Assembly: GCF_014852585.1 (NCBI RefSeq)
Contig: NZ_JACVBX010000017.1
Coordinates: forward strand, 1 to 64,000
From: Pseudomonas sp. PDM18
GTDB taxonomy: Bacteria; Pseudomonadota; Gammaproteobacteria; Pseudomonadales; Pseudomonadaceae
Direction: 5' to 3'
DNA: 64,000 nt
Both the position numbers and the translations under genes were made by a program. The stretch's first letter is position 1. Every line of letters begins with the position of its first letter. The notes below the pieces were generated by a model. The model did no database searches, had not been told where the DNA came from, and saw only the letters and a program-made list of their open reading frames with translations. Of the stretch, positions 35,294 to 43,732 are shown one piece after another.

Positions 35294-37330
35294 ATGTTCC
35301 AGTTGCCCAAACACCGTACCTCCCCCTGGCACGCCGGCGAGAAGGCAATCCAGGAGCGTGTCGGCGTCGCCGAGCGCATGGAAGTCCATGGCCAGAAAGT
35401 CATTCGCGACTACATGCCCGACCAGCATCGCGAGTTCTATCACCAGTTGCCCTTCATCATCGCCGGCGCCGTGGATGACCAGGGCCGGCCCTGGGCAACC
35501 CTGCTCGAAGGCGCGGAAGGCTTCGTCACCTCGCCGGACCCGCAAAGCCTGCTGCTCGACAGCGTGTCCGACAGCCAGGACCCAGCTGCCAGCGGCCTGC
35601 AGGCCGGCCACGCGATTGGCCTGCTGGGCATCGAGCTGCACACCCGCCGGCGCAACCGCATGAACGGCGTCCTCCGCGAAGTGGACGGTGGCCTGCTGAC
35701 GGTGGGCGTCGAGCAATCCTTCGGCAACTGCCCGCAGTACATCCAGAAACGCGAGTGGAGCCGCGACGAGCAGCGCTACAGCCAGCGTGCCCCGCGCGAG
35801 GACTTCATTGAATTGAACGAGGAGTTGGCGACGATCATCCGCAGCGCCGACACCTTCTTCGTCGCCAGCTACGTGCAGCACGAGGACGGCGAGCGCTCGG
35901 TGGATGTCTCCCACCGCGGCGGCCGCCCCGGCTTCGTCCGGGTCACCGGCAACCGCCTGACCATCCCCGACTATGCCGGCAACCTGCACTTCAACACCCT
36001 CGGCAACCTGCAAGCCAACCCGCAGGCCGGGTTGCTGTTCGTCGATTTCACCAGTGGCGACGTGCTGCAGGTTCACGGGCGCACCGACATCCTCTTCGAT
36101 AGCCCGTTGCTGACGGCCTTCGAAGGTGCCGAACGCCTGTGGACCCTGGACGTGCAGCACGTGGTGCTGCGCCGCAGCGCCCTGGCACTGCGCTGGAACT
36201 TCCGCGAGTACTCGCCCACCAGCCTGATGACTGGCACCTGGGCCGAGGCCGAAGTCAAGCTGCAGGAACGCGAGCAGCGCCAGCAGTGGCAGGACTGGCA
36301 GGTGCTGCGCGTGGAGCCGGAAAGCGAGGACATCCGCTCGTTCTACCTGCAACCGCCCGCCGGCTCCGCCGTGAGTTTCGCGCCGGGCCAGCACCTGCCC
36401 GTGCGCCTGGTGGCCGGCGACCAGGCGCTGATCCGCACCTACAGCCTTTCCAGCGCTCCGTCGGACGGCGAGCTGCGCATCAGCGTGAAGGCCCAGGGCC
36501 CGGCGTCCCGCCATCTGCATGAGCAGATCGGTGTGGGCGATCGCCTGCAGGTCCGCGCGCCCATGGGCAGCTTCACCCTCAAGGGCGACAGCGCGCGGCC
36601 GGTAGTGCTGATCGGCGCAGGCGTGGGCATCACCCCGCTGCTGTCGATGCTGCGCGAACTGGCGGCCGGCCCGGCGCGGCGCGTGCATCTGTTCCAGTCC
36701 GCGCGGACGCTGGGCCAGCTGCCGTTCCAGCGTGAAATCGCCGAACTGCGCCAGCGCGCGCCGCACCTGAAAATCCATCGGGCGCTCAGCCGCCCCGAAC
36801 AGACAGCCGAAATGGGCCGCGACTTCGAACAGATCGGGCGTCTGGATATCGAGGCGATCAAGGCGCAACTGCCGCTGGACGATTACGACTTCTACGTCTG
36901 CGGCCCCGGCGAATTCACCCAGGCGATCTATGACGGCCTGCGCGGGCTGAACATCATCGACGCACGCATCCATGCCGAAACCTTCGGCCCCTCGACGCTC
37001 AAGCGCCGGGGCGACGGCCAGGCACCGGCGCTGGTGCAGCCGCCCGCAGCCACCGAACCGGTGCCGGTGTACTTCGCCGGCTCAGCCAAGGAGGCGCGCT
37101 GGAAGCCCGAGAGCGGCAGCCTGCTGGAACTGGCCGAGTCCCGTGGCCTGGCACCCGATTTCAGCTGCCGCGGCGGCTCCTGCGGTACCTGCAAGACCAA
37201 GATTGTCAGCGGCCAGGTGCACTACCCCAATCCGCCGGCGGAACTGCCCGAAACCGGCAGCGTACTGATCTGCTGCGCCATTCCGGCGCAGGACGACGGC
37301 GGCGTGCAACCGCTGGTGCTGGACCTCTAG
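35294..37330 (+). CDS. PNPOx-like / FAD-NAD(P) reductase / 2Fe-2S ferredoxin fusion
   Basis: 678 residues in three parts. 1-320: pyridoxamine-phosphate-oxidase-like split barrel (FMN-binding fold). 330-580: ferredoxin-reductase domain with the FAD motif RTYSLSSAP and the NAD(P) motif IGAGVGITPLLSMLREL, ending VCGPGEFTQAI. 590-678: plant-type [2Fe-2S] ferredoxin with CRGGSCGTCKTK and a final Cys in VLICCAIP. The chain implies electron flow from NAD(P)H via FAD to the iron-sulfur centre, with a possible FMN site. Acceptor unknown. Start ATG 35294 (MFQLPK). Downstream of the GST gene. Confidence 0.88.
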   Translation: MFQLPKHRTSPWHAGEKAIQERVGVAERMEVHGQKVIRDYMPDQHREFYHQLPFIIAGAVDDQGRPWATLLEGAEGFVTSPDPQSLLLDSVSDSQDPAASGLQAGHAIGLLGIELHTRRRNRMNGVLREVDGGLLTVGVEQSFGNCPQYIQKREWSRDEQRYSQRAPREDFIELNEELATIIRSADTFFVASYVQHEDGERSVDVSHRGGRPGFVRVTGNRLTIPDYAGNLHFNTLGNLQANPQAGLLFVDFTSGDVLQVHGRTDILFDSPLLTAFEGAERLWTLDVQHVVLRRSALALRWNFREYSPTSLMTGTWAEAEVKLQEREQRQQWQDWQVLRVEPESEDIRSFYLQPPAGSAVSFAPGQHLPVRLVAGDQALIRTYSLSSAPSDGELRISVKAQGPASRHLHEQIGVGDRLQVRAPMGSFTLKGDSARPVVLIGAGVGITPLLSMLRELAAGPARRVHLFQSARTLGQLPFQREIAELRQRAPHLKIHRALSRPEQTAEMGRDFEQIGRLDIEAIKAQLPLDDYDFYVCGPGEFTQAIYDGLRGLNIIDARIHAETFGPSTLKRRGDGQAPALVQPPAATEPVPVYFAGSAKEARWKPESGSLLELAESRGLAPDFSCRGGSCGTCKTKIVSGQVHYPNPPAELPETGSVLICCAIPAQDDGGVQPLVLDL

Positions 37331-37345
37331 GGAGGCGAATCGATC

Positions 37346-37585
37346 ATGAACGCACTGACTGCATTCGAGAGCGGAAGCGCGCGCTTCCCGCGTTGGGACG
37401 AGGAAGTCGTCGAATCGGCCGCGCCGGGTCTCTGCGGGCCGAACGAGGCGGAAGTGGGTTTCCTGCTGCCGCAACTGCTCTCGACGCCGGGCTGCCCGTC
37501 GCGCTCGCGCGCCATGGAGCTCGGTACGACGCTGATCCGCTGGCTGAAAGGCCCTCCTACGAAAATCATTCCAACCAGACCCTGA
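37346..37585 (+). CDS. Short ORF of unknown status after the flavoprotein gene
   Basis: 79 codons from an ATG with a good GGAGGCGAATCGATC site 15 bp after the preceding stop. The beginning (MNALTAFESGSARFPRWDEE) looks protein-like. The end (RWLKGPPTKIIPTRP) runs into repeat-associated sequence: CTCCTACGAAAA at 37554-37565 recurs at 37633-37644. It may be a gene truncated by repeat insertion. No family recognised. Confidence 0.35.
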   Translation: MNALTAFESGSARFPRWDEEVVESAAPGLCGPNEAEVGFLLPQLLSTPGCPSRSRAMELGTTLIRWLKGPPTKIIPTRP

Positions 37586-37601
37586 AGTGAGCGCTAGCTT
37601 T

Positions 37602-37639
37602 GTTCGCGAGCAGGGACTAGACGTCCCCCTAGCTCCTAC
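37602..37639. repeat. Third copy of the GTTCGCGAGC...GCTCCTAC repeat
   Basis: GTTCGCGAGCAGGGACTAGA then CGTCCCCCTAGCTCCTAC. It aligns over its whole length with 34341-34378 with a few substitutions. It lies between the short ORF and the amidohydrolase gene, and is flanked by a 12-bp direct repeat CTCCTACGAAAA. Confidence 0.65.
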
Positions 37640-37652
37640 GAAAAGCCCTGTT

Positions 37653-39236
37653 CTATTCGTCCTCCCGCGCCGGAATCCACCATTCCTCGCCACGTACCGT
37701 GCGGATGTACTCCGGCCAGCGGAAGCGGTGCGGGACCTTGAAGTCCTTCGGCAGCAGCGGCGCCTGCCAGTGTTCGCCGCCAATACCGCCGCCGGTGCGC
37801 TGGTTGAATTCGCGGGTCGCCTCGGCCAGCAGGCCGGCATCGGTGAACAGCTCGATGAGGGTGCTGCCGATGGTCTTGGCGGCCACGTCGATCATCGGGT
37901 CGATGGTCTCGCGGATGCCGCCCAGGGCATTGGACACCCAGTCCGGGTAGGTGAAGCCGGCGGGCGCACTGAGCATCGGCCGGGCCACGTAGAGACGCAC
38001 GGTCGGGCAGTGCCAGGTGTATTCGGGGTAGTCGTCGGAGGTCAGGTATTTCTGCCAGGCCGGCATCTGCAAGCGCATCTGCCGCTCGCATTCCTGGGGT
38101 TCGATCAGTGCCTGGGTAGCCGGAAGAAAGGGTTCGTCCATGGGTTCCAGGCCGAGGTTCACCTGGATTTCCCGCGCCACGGCGATGGCCTGCTCGCCCC
38201 AGCTCGGCGCGCCGATGGCGGCGAGGTTGTCGTAGCAGGCCTGGGCCAACGCATGGTTGGCCAGCCCACCACGGGATTTGCACACCCAGGTTTTCTTCCA
38301 CTGACAGCCGGTGGCCATGGCCGCGGCGGCGGCGTTGTTGTCCATCACCGTGGAGATGGTCTCGGCCTGCTCGATGGAGTCGCAGCGCAGCAGGTACTGG
38401 ATCTGCGAGATGTGCGGCGGCAGGTTGTCGGCGGTGGCTTGTCCGGCAGTAAGGATGGCTTCGTTGAAACTCCATAGCCCAGTGAATGGCAGCGTCGAGC
38501 GGCGCAGGCTCTCGTTCAGCGTGTAGAAGTGCACCAGCGCATCGTTAGCGCCGGGCGCGCGGGCGGCCAGGTGGTTCTGCGGGATCGGGCTGTAGCGGTC
38601 GGCGGCGATCCAGTTCTGCGGGTCTTCGCAGGTGAAGGTGTAGATGTACGAGTAGGCGATGCCGCAGTGGGTATCCCAAGTGGTGGTGTTGTTCAGCGGC
38701 AGCATGTAGGTGGGGTGGAAACTGACGGCGGCGTCGAGGTCGTCGTAGTAGCCCTTGGCGGCATGCACGGGTTTGGAGGCGCGCAGCTTTTCCGCCGGTT
38801 CGCCGAAGAACTTGATGGTGCCCTCGATGCCGAATTCCTGCATTGCAGCCTTGGCCGCCAGCACCCCGCCCAGGGCGCTGATACCCAACGCAGAGTGCGG
38901 GTCGGTGTGGCCCGGCGCGTACTTGGACAGGCCATCGCGTGGCATCGGCCTGGTCGCCGCCGCCTGGCAGTTGCCGGGCACCGCGTCGTATTCGGCGTAG
39001 CTGGCGAGGATCGGTCCGTCTCCATTACTGAAGGTCGCGACGAAGGCAGTGGGCATGCCGCCGCTGCCCTCTTCCACCGTGAAGCCTTCCTGGCGCAGCA
39101 GTTCCACGTACCAGGCGCAGGACTTGTATTCGCGGAACGCCGGCTCGGCGAAATGCCAGATCACCTGGTGCCAGTCGGACAACTGCTGGCGGTGTTCGTC
39201 GATCCACTGCTGGACGTAGGCCTTGAATTTCGACAT
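37653..39236 (-). CDS. M20-family amidohydrolase, AbgB-like
   Basis: 527 residues. Peptidase M20/amidohydrolase fold with the first metal region ILASYAEYDAVPGN, PGHTDPHSALGISALGG and the Glu of FFGEPAEK. A dimerisation-domain insertion and FHPTYMLPLNN follow. The arrangement matches the p-aminobenzoyl-glutamate hydrolase subunit B type, slightly longer than usual, so cleavage of an N-acyl or amide-linked amino acid is expected. Divergent from a LysR gene with a double dyad between them. Substrate unproven; no abgA/abgT partner here. Confidence 0.85.
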   Translation of the reverse strand: MSKFKAYVQQWIDEHRQQLSDWHQVIWHFAEPAFREYKSCAWYVELLRQEGFTVEEGSGGMPTAFVATFSNGDGPILASYAEYDAVPGNCQAAATRPMPRDGLSKYAPGHTDPHSALGISALGGVLAAKAAMQEFGIEGTIKFFGEPAEKLRASKPVHAAKGYYDDLDAAVSFHPTYMLPLNNTTTWDTHCGIAYSYIYTFTCEDPQNWIAADRYSPIPQNHLAARAPGANDALVHFYTLNESLRRSTLPFTGLWSFNEAILTAGQATADNLPPHISQIQYLLRCDSIEQAETISTVMDNNAAAAAMATGCQWKKTWVCKSRGGLANHALAQACYDNLAAIGAPSWGEQAIAVAREIQVNLGLEPMDEPFLPATQALIEPQECERQMRLQMPAWQKYLTSDDYPEYTWHCPTVRLYVARPMLSAPAGFTYPDWVSNALGGIRETIDPMIDVAAKTIGSTLIELFTDAGLLAEATREFNQRTGGGIGGEHWQAPLLPKDFKVPHRFRWPEYIRTVRGEEWWIPAREDE

Positions 39237-39282
39237 GGCGGCTTCCTCATCGTTGCCTGTTGTTGTTGTCGTGTGGCCTAGT

Positions 39283-39349
39283 ATTGGTGAAGCGAAATCT
39301 GCAACAAGCGCAGGTTTTCGCCACCCTATGTCCGGTTAGTTTCACCAAT
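39283..39349. promoter_or_regulatory. Nested inverted repeats, candidate LysR operator
   Basis: Outer arms ATTGGTGAA (39283-39291) and TTCACCAAT (39341-39349) enclose an inner dyad GCGAAATCTGC ... GCAGGTTTTCGC (39292-39321). Both lie in the 130-bp divergent region between the amidohydrolase and LysR genes and would overlap both promoters. Confidence 0.5.
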
Positions 39350-39366
39350 GGAGTAGCGAGCGCCCC

Positions 39367-40314
39367 ATGCACTTTCCCTCGATGACTGCCCTGCGGGCGC
39401 TGGACGCCGTGGCCCGGCTGGGCAGCGTGTCCGCCGCCGCGACGGAGCTGAACCTGACCCGCAGCGCGGTCAGCCACCGCATCGCCACGCTGGAGGAACG
39501 CCTGGGCTTCGCGCTCACCGAGCGCACCGGACGCGGTATTCGCCTGACCTATCGGGGGGAAAGGTATGCGCGCGACGTGCGGCGCATCCTCGCGGAGGTG
39601 CAACTGGCCGGCAGCAGCTTCGACGAGAAGCAGGTCAGTGGCCCGTTGTGCGTGAGCTGCAACCCCGGCTTCGCTACCTACTGGCTGTGCCAGCACCTGG
39701 GTGACTTCCTCGCGCAGTACCCGAAGGTGCAATTGCACGTGGTGACGCCGCGCGTGCCGCAGGACACCAGCGCCAGCGACGCCGACCTGTTCATCGCCTA
39801 CGGCAGCGGCGACTGGCCGAACCAGACGGTCGAGCAACTGGTGGCGCTGCACTTCTTCCCGGTCTGCAGCCCGCGTCTGATCCACTCGCGCGGCGGCCTG
39901 CAGCAGCCGGCGGACCTGGCCCACTACACGCTGCTGCACATGAATGATTTCGCCGACTGGCGCCTGTGGCTGGGCGCGGTGGGCGCCAGCGCCATCGATC
40001 ACCGCTCCGGCGTGCTGTTCGCCGACGCGCCCTGCACTATCGCCGCGTGCATAGCCGCCCAAGGCGTAGCCATCGGCGACAACCTGCTCAGCGGCGACGC
40101 CCTTGCCCGCGGCCTGCTGGTGCGCCCGTTCGACATCACCATCCAGTCCAGCCGCGGTTACTTCCTGGTGACCGACCCGGTGAAGGCCGAGCGCGCGGTG
40201 GTGAAGGCCTTCAGCCAATGGCTGAAGGCCCGTGTCGTCGCCACCACGCAGAGCGCCAGCGACCTCAGCCGGCCGCCCCTGGAGATTACCCACGAGGCGG
40301 AACGAGAGAGCTGA
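39367..40314 (+). CDS. LysR-family regulator, GcvA-like
   Basis: 315 residues. The opening MTALRALDAVARLGSVSAAA and LTRSAVSHRIATLEERLGFA, with PLCVSCNPGFATYWLCQHL at the effector-domain start, match the GcvA/AmpR-like branch. Divergent from the amidohydrolase gene, which it presumably controls through the dyads at 39283-39349. Its stop is 4 bp from that of the cyclodeaminase-family gene (convergent). Confidence 0.9.
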   Translation: MHFPSMTALRALDAVARLGSVSAAATELNLTRSAVSHRIATLEERLGFALTERTGRGIRLTYRGERYARDVRRILAEVQLAGSSFDEKQVSGPLCVSCNPGFATYWLCQHLGDFLAQYPKVQLHVVTPRVPQDTSASDADLFIAYGSGDWPNQTVEQLVALHFFPVCSPRLIHSRGGLQQPADLAHYTLLHMNDFADWRLWLGAVGASAIDHRSGVLFADAPCTIAACIAAQGVAIGDNLLSGDALARGLLVRPFDITIQSSRGYFLVTDPVKAERAVVKAFSQWLKARVVATTQSASDLSRPPLEITHEAERES

Positions 40315-40318
40315 GCGG

Positions 40319-41380
40319 TCAAGCGATGCGGCGCAGCCCTTTGCGCGCCTTGGCGGAGCGGGTGTAGCGGAACAGGTCCTTGGGGTCGTTGTCCTCTTCC
40401 TCGCCCCAGGGCACCAGGTCGATCCGCTCGCCGAGGCCCAGGCGGCTGGCCTGCTCGTTTACGTAGCGCAGCACGGAATAGTCCTCGAGGGCGAAGCCGA
40501 CCGAGTCGAAGATGGTCACCTGCTCGGCGCTGTCGCGCCCCGCGAGCTGTCCGGTCAGCACACGCCACAGGTCGGTCACCGGGAAGTCCGCCGGCATCTG
40601 CTGGATCTCGCCCTCGACCCGTGATTGCGGCTCGTACTCGACGAACACTTTGCCGGCGCGCAGGACGTCGGCATGCAGCTCGGTCTTGCCCGGGCAGTCG
40701 CCGCCCACGCCGTTGATGTGCATGCCCGGCTCGATCATCTCCGGGGTGAGGATGGTCGCATAGGCCTTGTCGGCGGTCACCGTGGTGACGATGTCGGCGC
40801 CGCGTACCGCTTCGGCGGTGGAGCCGGCGCGGATGATCTTCAGGTCGGGGACGTCCGACAGGTTGCGGATCAGCTTCGCGGTGGCCCGCGGATCGATGTC
40901 GTAGACAGCGATTTCCTCGATGCCCAAGTGGTGATGGAAGGCCAGCGCCTGGAACTCGCTTTGCGCACCATTGCCGATCAGCGCCATGCGTCGTGAATCC
41001 GGGCGGGCCAGCGCGCGGGCGGCCATCAGCGAGGTGGCGCAGGTGCGCAGCGCGGTGGCCACAGTCAGCTCGGAGAGCAGCACCGGGTAGCCCGTCTCGA
41101 CGTCGGCCAGCACACCGAAGGCCATGACGGTGAATAGCCCGCGCTGGGTGTTCTGTGGGTGGCCGTTGACGTACTTGAAGGCATAGCGGGCGGTGTCGGA
41201 CACCGGCATCAGTTCGATGACACCGATCTCGGAATGGTTGGCAACACGGGCGGATTTATCGAAGGACTCCCAGCGCACGAAGTCCTGGGCAATGGTGTCG
41301 GCGAGTTCGCCGATGAAGCGGGCGACACCGATCTGCTGAACCAGCTGGGACATCGTGGGGACGTCGACGAAGCGAGTCAT
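40319..41380 (-). CDS. Ornithine cyclodeaminase / mu-crystallin family protein
   Basis: 353 residues, matching ornithine cyclodeaminase length. NAD-binding loop LIGNGAQSEFQALAFH is near 137-152; the N-terminal substrate domain carries FKYVNGHPQN and the Asp region VGGDCPGKTELHADVL (about 223-238). The family includes true ornithine cyclodeaminase (ornithine to proline plus ammonia), alanine dehydrogenase and ketimine reductases; the first is favoured by the closeness to E-type OCD motifs but not proven. ATG 41380 follows GGAGGTCCCACC. Same strand as the Lrp gene upstream, 287 bp apart. Confidence 0.85.
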   Translation of the reverse strand: MTRFVDVPTMSQLVQQIGVARFIGELADTIAQDFVRWESFDKSARVANHSEIGVIELMPVSDTARYAFKYVNGHPQNTQRGLFTVMAFGVLADVETGYPVLLSELTVATALRTCATSLMAARALARPDSRRMALIGNGAQSEFQALAFHHHLGIEEIAVYDIDPRATAKLIRNLSDVPDLKIIRAGSTAEAVRGADIVTTVTADKAYATILTPEMIEPGMHINGVGGDCPGKTELHADVLRAGKVFVEYEPQSRVEGEIQQMPADFPVTDLWRVLTGQLAGRDSAEQVTIFDSVGFALEDYSVLRYVNEQASRLGLGERIDLVPWGEEEDNDPKDLFRYTRSAKARKGLRRIA

Positions 41381-41566
41381 GGTGGGACCTCCGGTTCTTG
41401 TCATTAGAGAATTGTGATTGGACGTGCTCGCCCGCTCCGCCGTGTCTCGAACCGCGGGCACAACTCAGTCGCAGAGGCCCTGGAACAGGTCTGCACGTCA
41501 GGAGCGGGCAACAGGATTCTCCCACCGGCCAGGGGGAAAACCCGGCTGTAATCGAGTGCTTCGCCG

Positions 41567-41611
41567 GCCGATCCGGCTGTATTGGAGGGCAGCAACAGCC
41601 GATTCGGCTGT
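41567..41611. repeat. Repeated GCCGATYCGGCTGT dyads upstream of the cyclodeaminase gene
   Basis: GCCGATCCGGCTGT (41567-41580) and GCCGATTCGGCTGT (41598-41611) differ by one base and are 31 bp apart in phase with about three helical turns. The second copy includes the perfect dyad AGCCGA-T-TCGGCT. They lie between the Lrp stop and the cyclodeaminase start and could be operators for the adjacent Lrp protein. Confidence 0.4.
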
Positions 41612-41667
41612 GTGTCACGCAGCCGTCTACGCGGCGATATCGCGGGAGAAAAACAGAGGAAACAGCG

Positions 41668-42156
41668 CTAGCTGAGCGACTCCTTGATGGTCGTCAGCTC
41701 GGGGTGGGCAACCAGCTTGTCGATGTGCAGGCTCTCGTCGTTCAGCCAGGTTTCGGTGAGTGCGCGGTAGTGTTCCATATCGCGGCAGCGCATGCGCACG
41801 CTGTAGTCGAACGTGCCGCTGATCAGCTGGCAGTGCAGCACTTCCGGGCAGGCAACTACCCGCGCCTCGAAGGCCTTCTGCGCGGTGCGGCCACTCTGGT
41901 TGGACAGCGCGACCAGTACCAGCAGCGACAGGCCCGAGGCGATCTTCTGTTCGTCGATGACGGCGCCGTAGCCGCGGATGATGCCGTGCCGCTCCAGCTT
42001 GCGGACGCGCTCCTGGCAGGGGCGCGGGGTGAGGTGGACCAACGCGGACAGTTTGCCGTAGGTGATGCGCCCCTGGTGACGGAGGATGCGGATGATCTCC
42101 TCGTCGATGCGGTCCAGGGTGAAGGGCGTGGTGCTGTCCTGATCTTTCCTGCTCAT
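41668..42156 (-). CDS. Lrp/AsnC-family transcriptional regulator
   Basis: 162 residues from ATG 42156 (MSRKDQD). The N-terminal winged helix (about 14-70) carries LDRIDEEIIRILRHQGRITY and TPRPCQERVRKLERHGIIRG, and the RAM effector domain follows (about 80-155). Located between an APC permease gene and a cyclodeaminase-family gene on the same strand, as is usual for amino-acid-responsive local regulators. The amino acid sensed is likely the permease substrate (inference). Confidence 0.92.
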   Translation of the reverse strand: MSRKDQDSTTPFTLDRIDEEIIRILRHQGRITYGKLSALVHLTPRPCQERVRKLERHGIIRGYGAVIDEQKIASGLSLLVLVALSNQSGRTAQKAFEARVVACPEVLHCQLISGTFDYSVRMRCRDMEHYRALTETWLNDESLHIDKLVAHPELTTIKESLS

Positions 42157-42240
42157 GCTGTTTCGCGCTAGCTCATCGGTGTTGGCGGCGTCCCTGCACC
42201 GCCCGATCTTTATGGGGCACGCCCCGCCGTCTGTCAAAGC

Positions 42241-42269
42241 GCGCCGTGCCGTCTGCGACAGCACGGCGC
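42241..42269 (-). terminator. Hairpin after the APC permease gene
   Basis: GCGCCGTGC (42241-42249) and GCACGGCGC (42261-42269) form a perfect 9-bp stem with an 11-nt loop, 7 bp beyond the permease stop. Read on the minus strand it is followed by GCTTTGAC, a weak T-run. It separates the permease transcript from the Lrp gene. Confidence 0.6.
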
Positions 42270-42275
42270 ACCCGG

Positions 42276-43619
42276 TCAGATTTCCCGCGCCAGCTCGCTG
42301 CCGTTGCCGCGACGGCTGAGCACCGCGAGGTACACCAGGCCGATGGCGATCCAGCCTGCACCCAGCTCCTGCGCCTCACGGCTCATGCTGAACAGCACGT
42401 AGGCGATGATCACCAGGCCCACCAGCGGGAACACCAGGTGGCGCAGCACCTGGCCGCTCTTCTGGCGGATGAAGTAATGATTGATCACCGCCAGATGCAG
42501 CAGGCAGAAGCCGGTCAGCGCGCCGAAATTGACCAGCGAGGTGAGCACGTCCGGCGAGTCGAGGAAGTAGATGCCAATGCCCAGCGACAGCACGCCAACG
42601 AGGTACAGGCTGATGTGCGGGGTCTGGTACTTCGGGTGCACCCTGGCCAGCACGCGCGGCAGCTTGCCGTCGCGGGCCATGGAGTACAGCAGGCGCGAGA
42701 CGGCGGCTTGGGAAGTGATCGACACGGTCACGCCCCAGGCCAGCGCGGTGGACACCGCCGTCAGCGTGGACAGCCAGCTGCCACCGGCCGCTTCGGCGAT
42801 CTCGTAGAAGGCGGTGTCCGCCGACTTGAAGGTCATGCCGGCAGCCAGGTCGGTGGCCAGCCAGGTTTGCACGATGAAGATGGCGCCCATGACGAACAGC
42901 GCGATCAGCGAGGCGCGACCGATCTGCTTGGCGGGGTCGCCCTTGACCTCTTCGGCGAGGGTGGAGATCGCATCGAAGCCGAGGAACGACAACACCGCGA
43001 TGGACACCGCCTTCATCACCAGGCCGAGGTTGAAATGCTCCGACTGCAGCAGCGGCTCCAGCGTCAGCCGGCCATTGCCCAGGCCGCCTTCCAGCGCGTG
43101 GTAACCCACCGCCAGGAAGATCGCCAGCACCACCAGTTCGGCGATCAGGAACAGCAGGTTGAAGCGCGCCGCCAGGGTAATGCCGCGCAGGTTGATGAGC
43201 GTGGCGGACACCAGGAAGATCAGCATGAACACCAGCTTGGGGATCGCCGGGAACAGGTGGTTCAGCGCCAGCGCGCTGAACACGTAGAGCAGCGGCGGGA
43301 TCAGCAGGTAGTCCAGCAGCAGGACCCAGCCGGCAATGAAACCGACATTGGGATGGATACCGCGCTGGGCATAGGAGTACACGGAACCGGCGATGGGAAA
43401 CGCGCGGGACATCGCGCCATAGCTGAGCGCGGTGAAGAGCATCGCCACCATGCCCACCAGGTAGGCCATGGGCACCATGCCGTGGGCGTCGGCATGGACC
43501 CAGCCGTACACGCCGAAGGGGGCGATCGGGATCATGAAGATCATCCCGTAGATCACCAGGTCGCCGAGCGTCAGGCTGCGGCGGAGTTGTTGCTTGTATC
43601 CGAACTGTTCGATGGCCAC
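42276..43619 (-). CDS. APC-superfamily amino acid/polyamine permease
   Basis: 447 residues with twelve membrane helices. Opens LRRSLTLGDLVIYGMIFMIP and has the central helix SFLGFDAISTLAEEVKGDP, as in putrescine importer-like APC proteins (PuuP group). Putrescine or an amino acid is a plausible cargo. The ATG 43619 precedes MAIEQFGYKQQ. Upstream on the same strand are the NFG-amidohydrolase-like and GS-like genes, so the cargo probably feeds that route. Confidence 0.88.
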   Translation of the reverse strand: MAIEQFGYKQQLRRSLTLGDLVIYGMIFMIPIAPFGVYGWVHADAHGMVPMAYLVGMVAMLFTALSYGAMSRAFPIAGSVYSYAQRGIHPNVGFIAGWVLLLDYLLIPPLLYVFSALALNHLFPAIPKLVFMLIFLVSATLINLRGITLAARFNLLFLIAELVVLAIFLAVGYHALEGGLGNGRLTLEPLLQSEHFNLGLVMKAVSIAVLSFLGFDAISTLAEEVKGDPAKQIGRASLIALFVMGAIFIVQTWLATDLAAGMTFKSADTAFYEIAEAAGGSWLSTLTAVSTALAWGVTVSITSQAAVSRLLYSMARDGKLPRVLARVHPKYQTPHISLYLVGVLSLGIGIYFLDSPDVLTSLVNFGALTGFCLLHLAVINHYFIRQKSGQVLRHLVFPLVGLVIIAYVLFSMSREAQELGAGWIAIGLVYLAVLSRRGNGSELAREI

Positions 43620-43732
43620 GGGGCACTTCCTCTGGGAACGGCAGCTTTTAGGGTTCGGCGCTCATGCGCTGAATTGTTGTTGTTTTCAGAACCTGCCCGG
43701 CCAGTCGAACGAGGCGAGCCGGGTTGGGGTCC

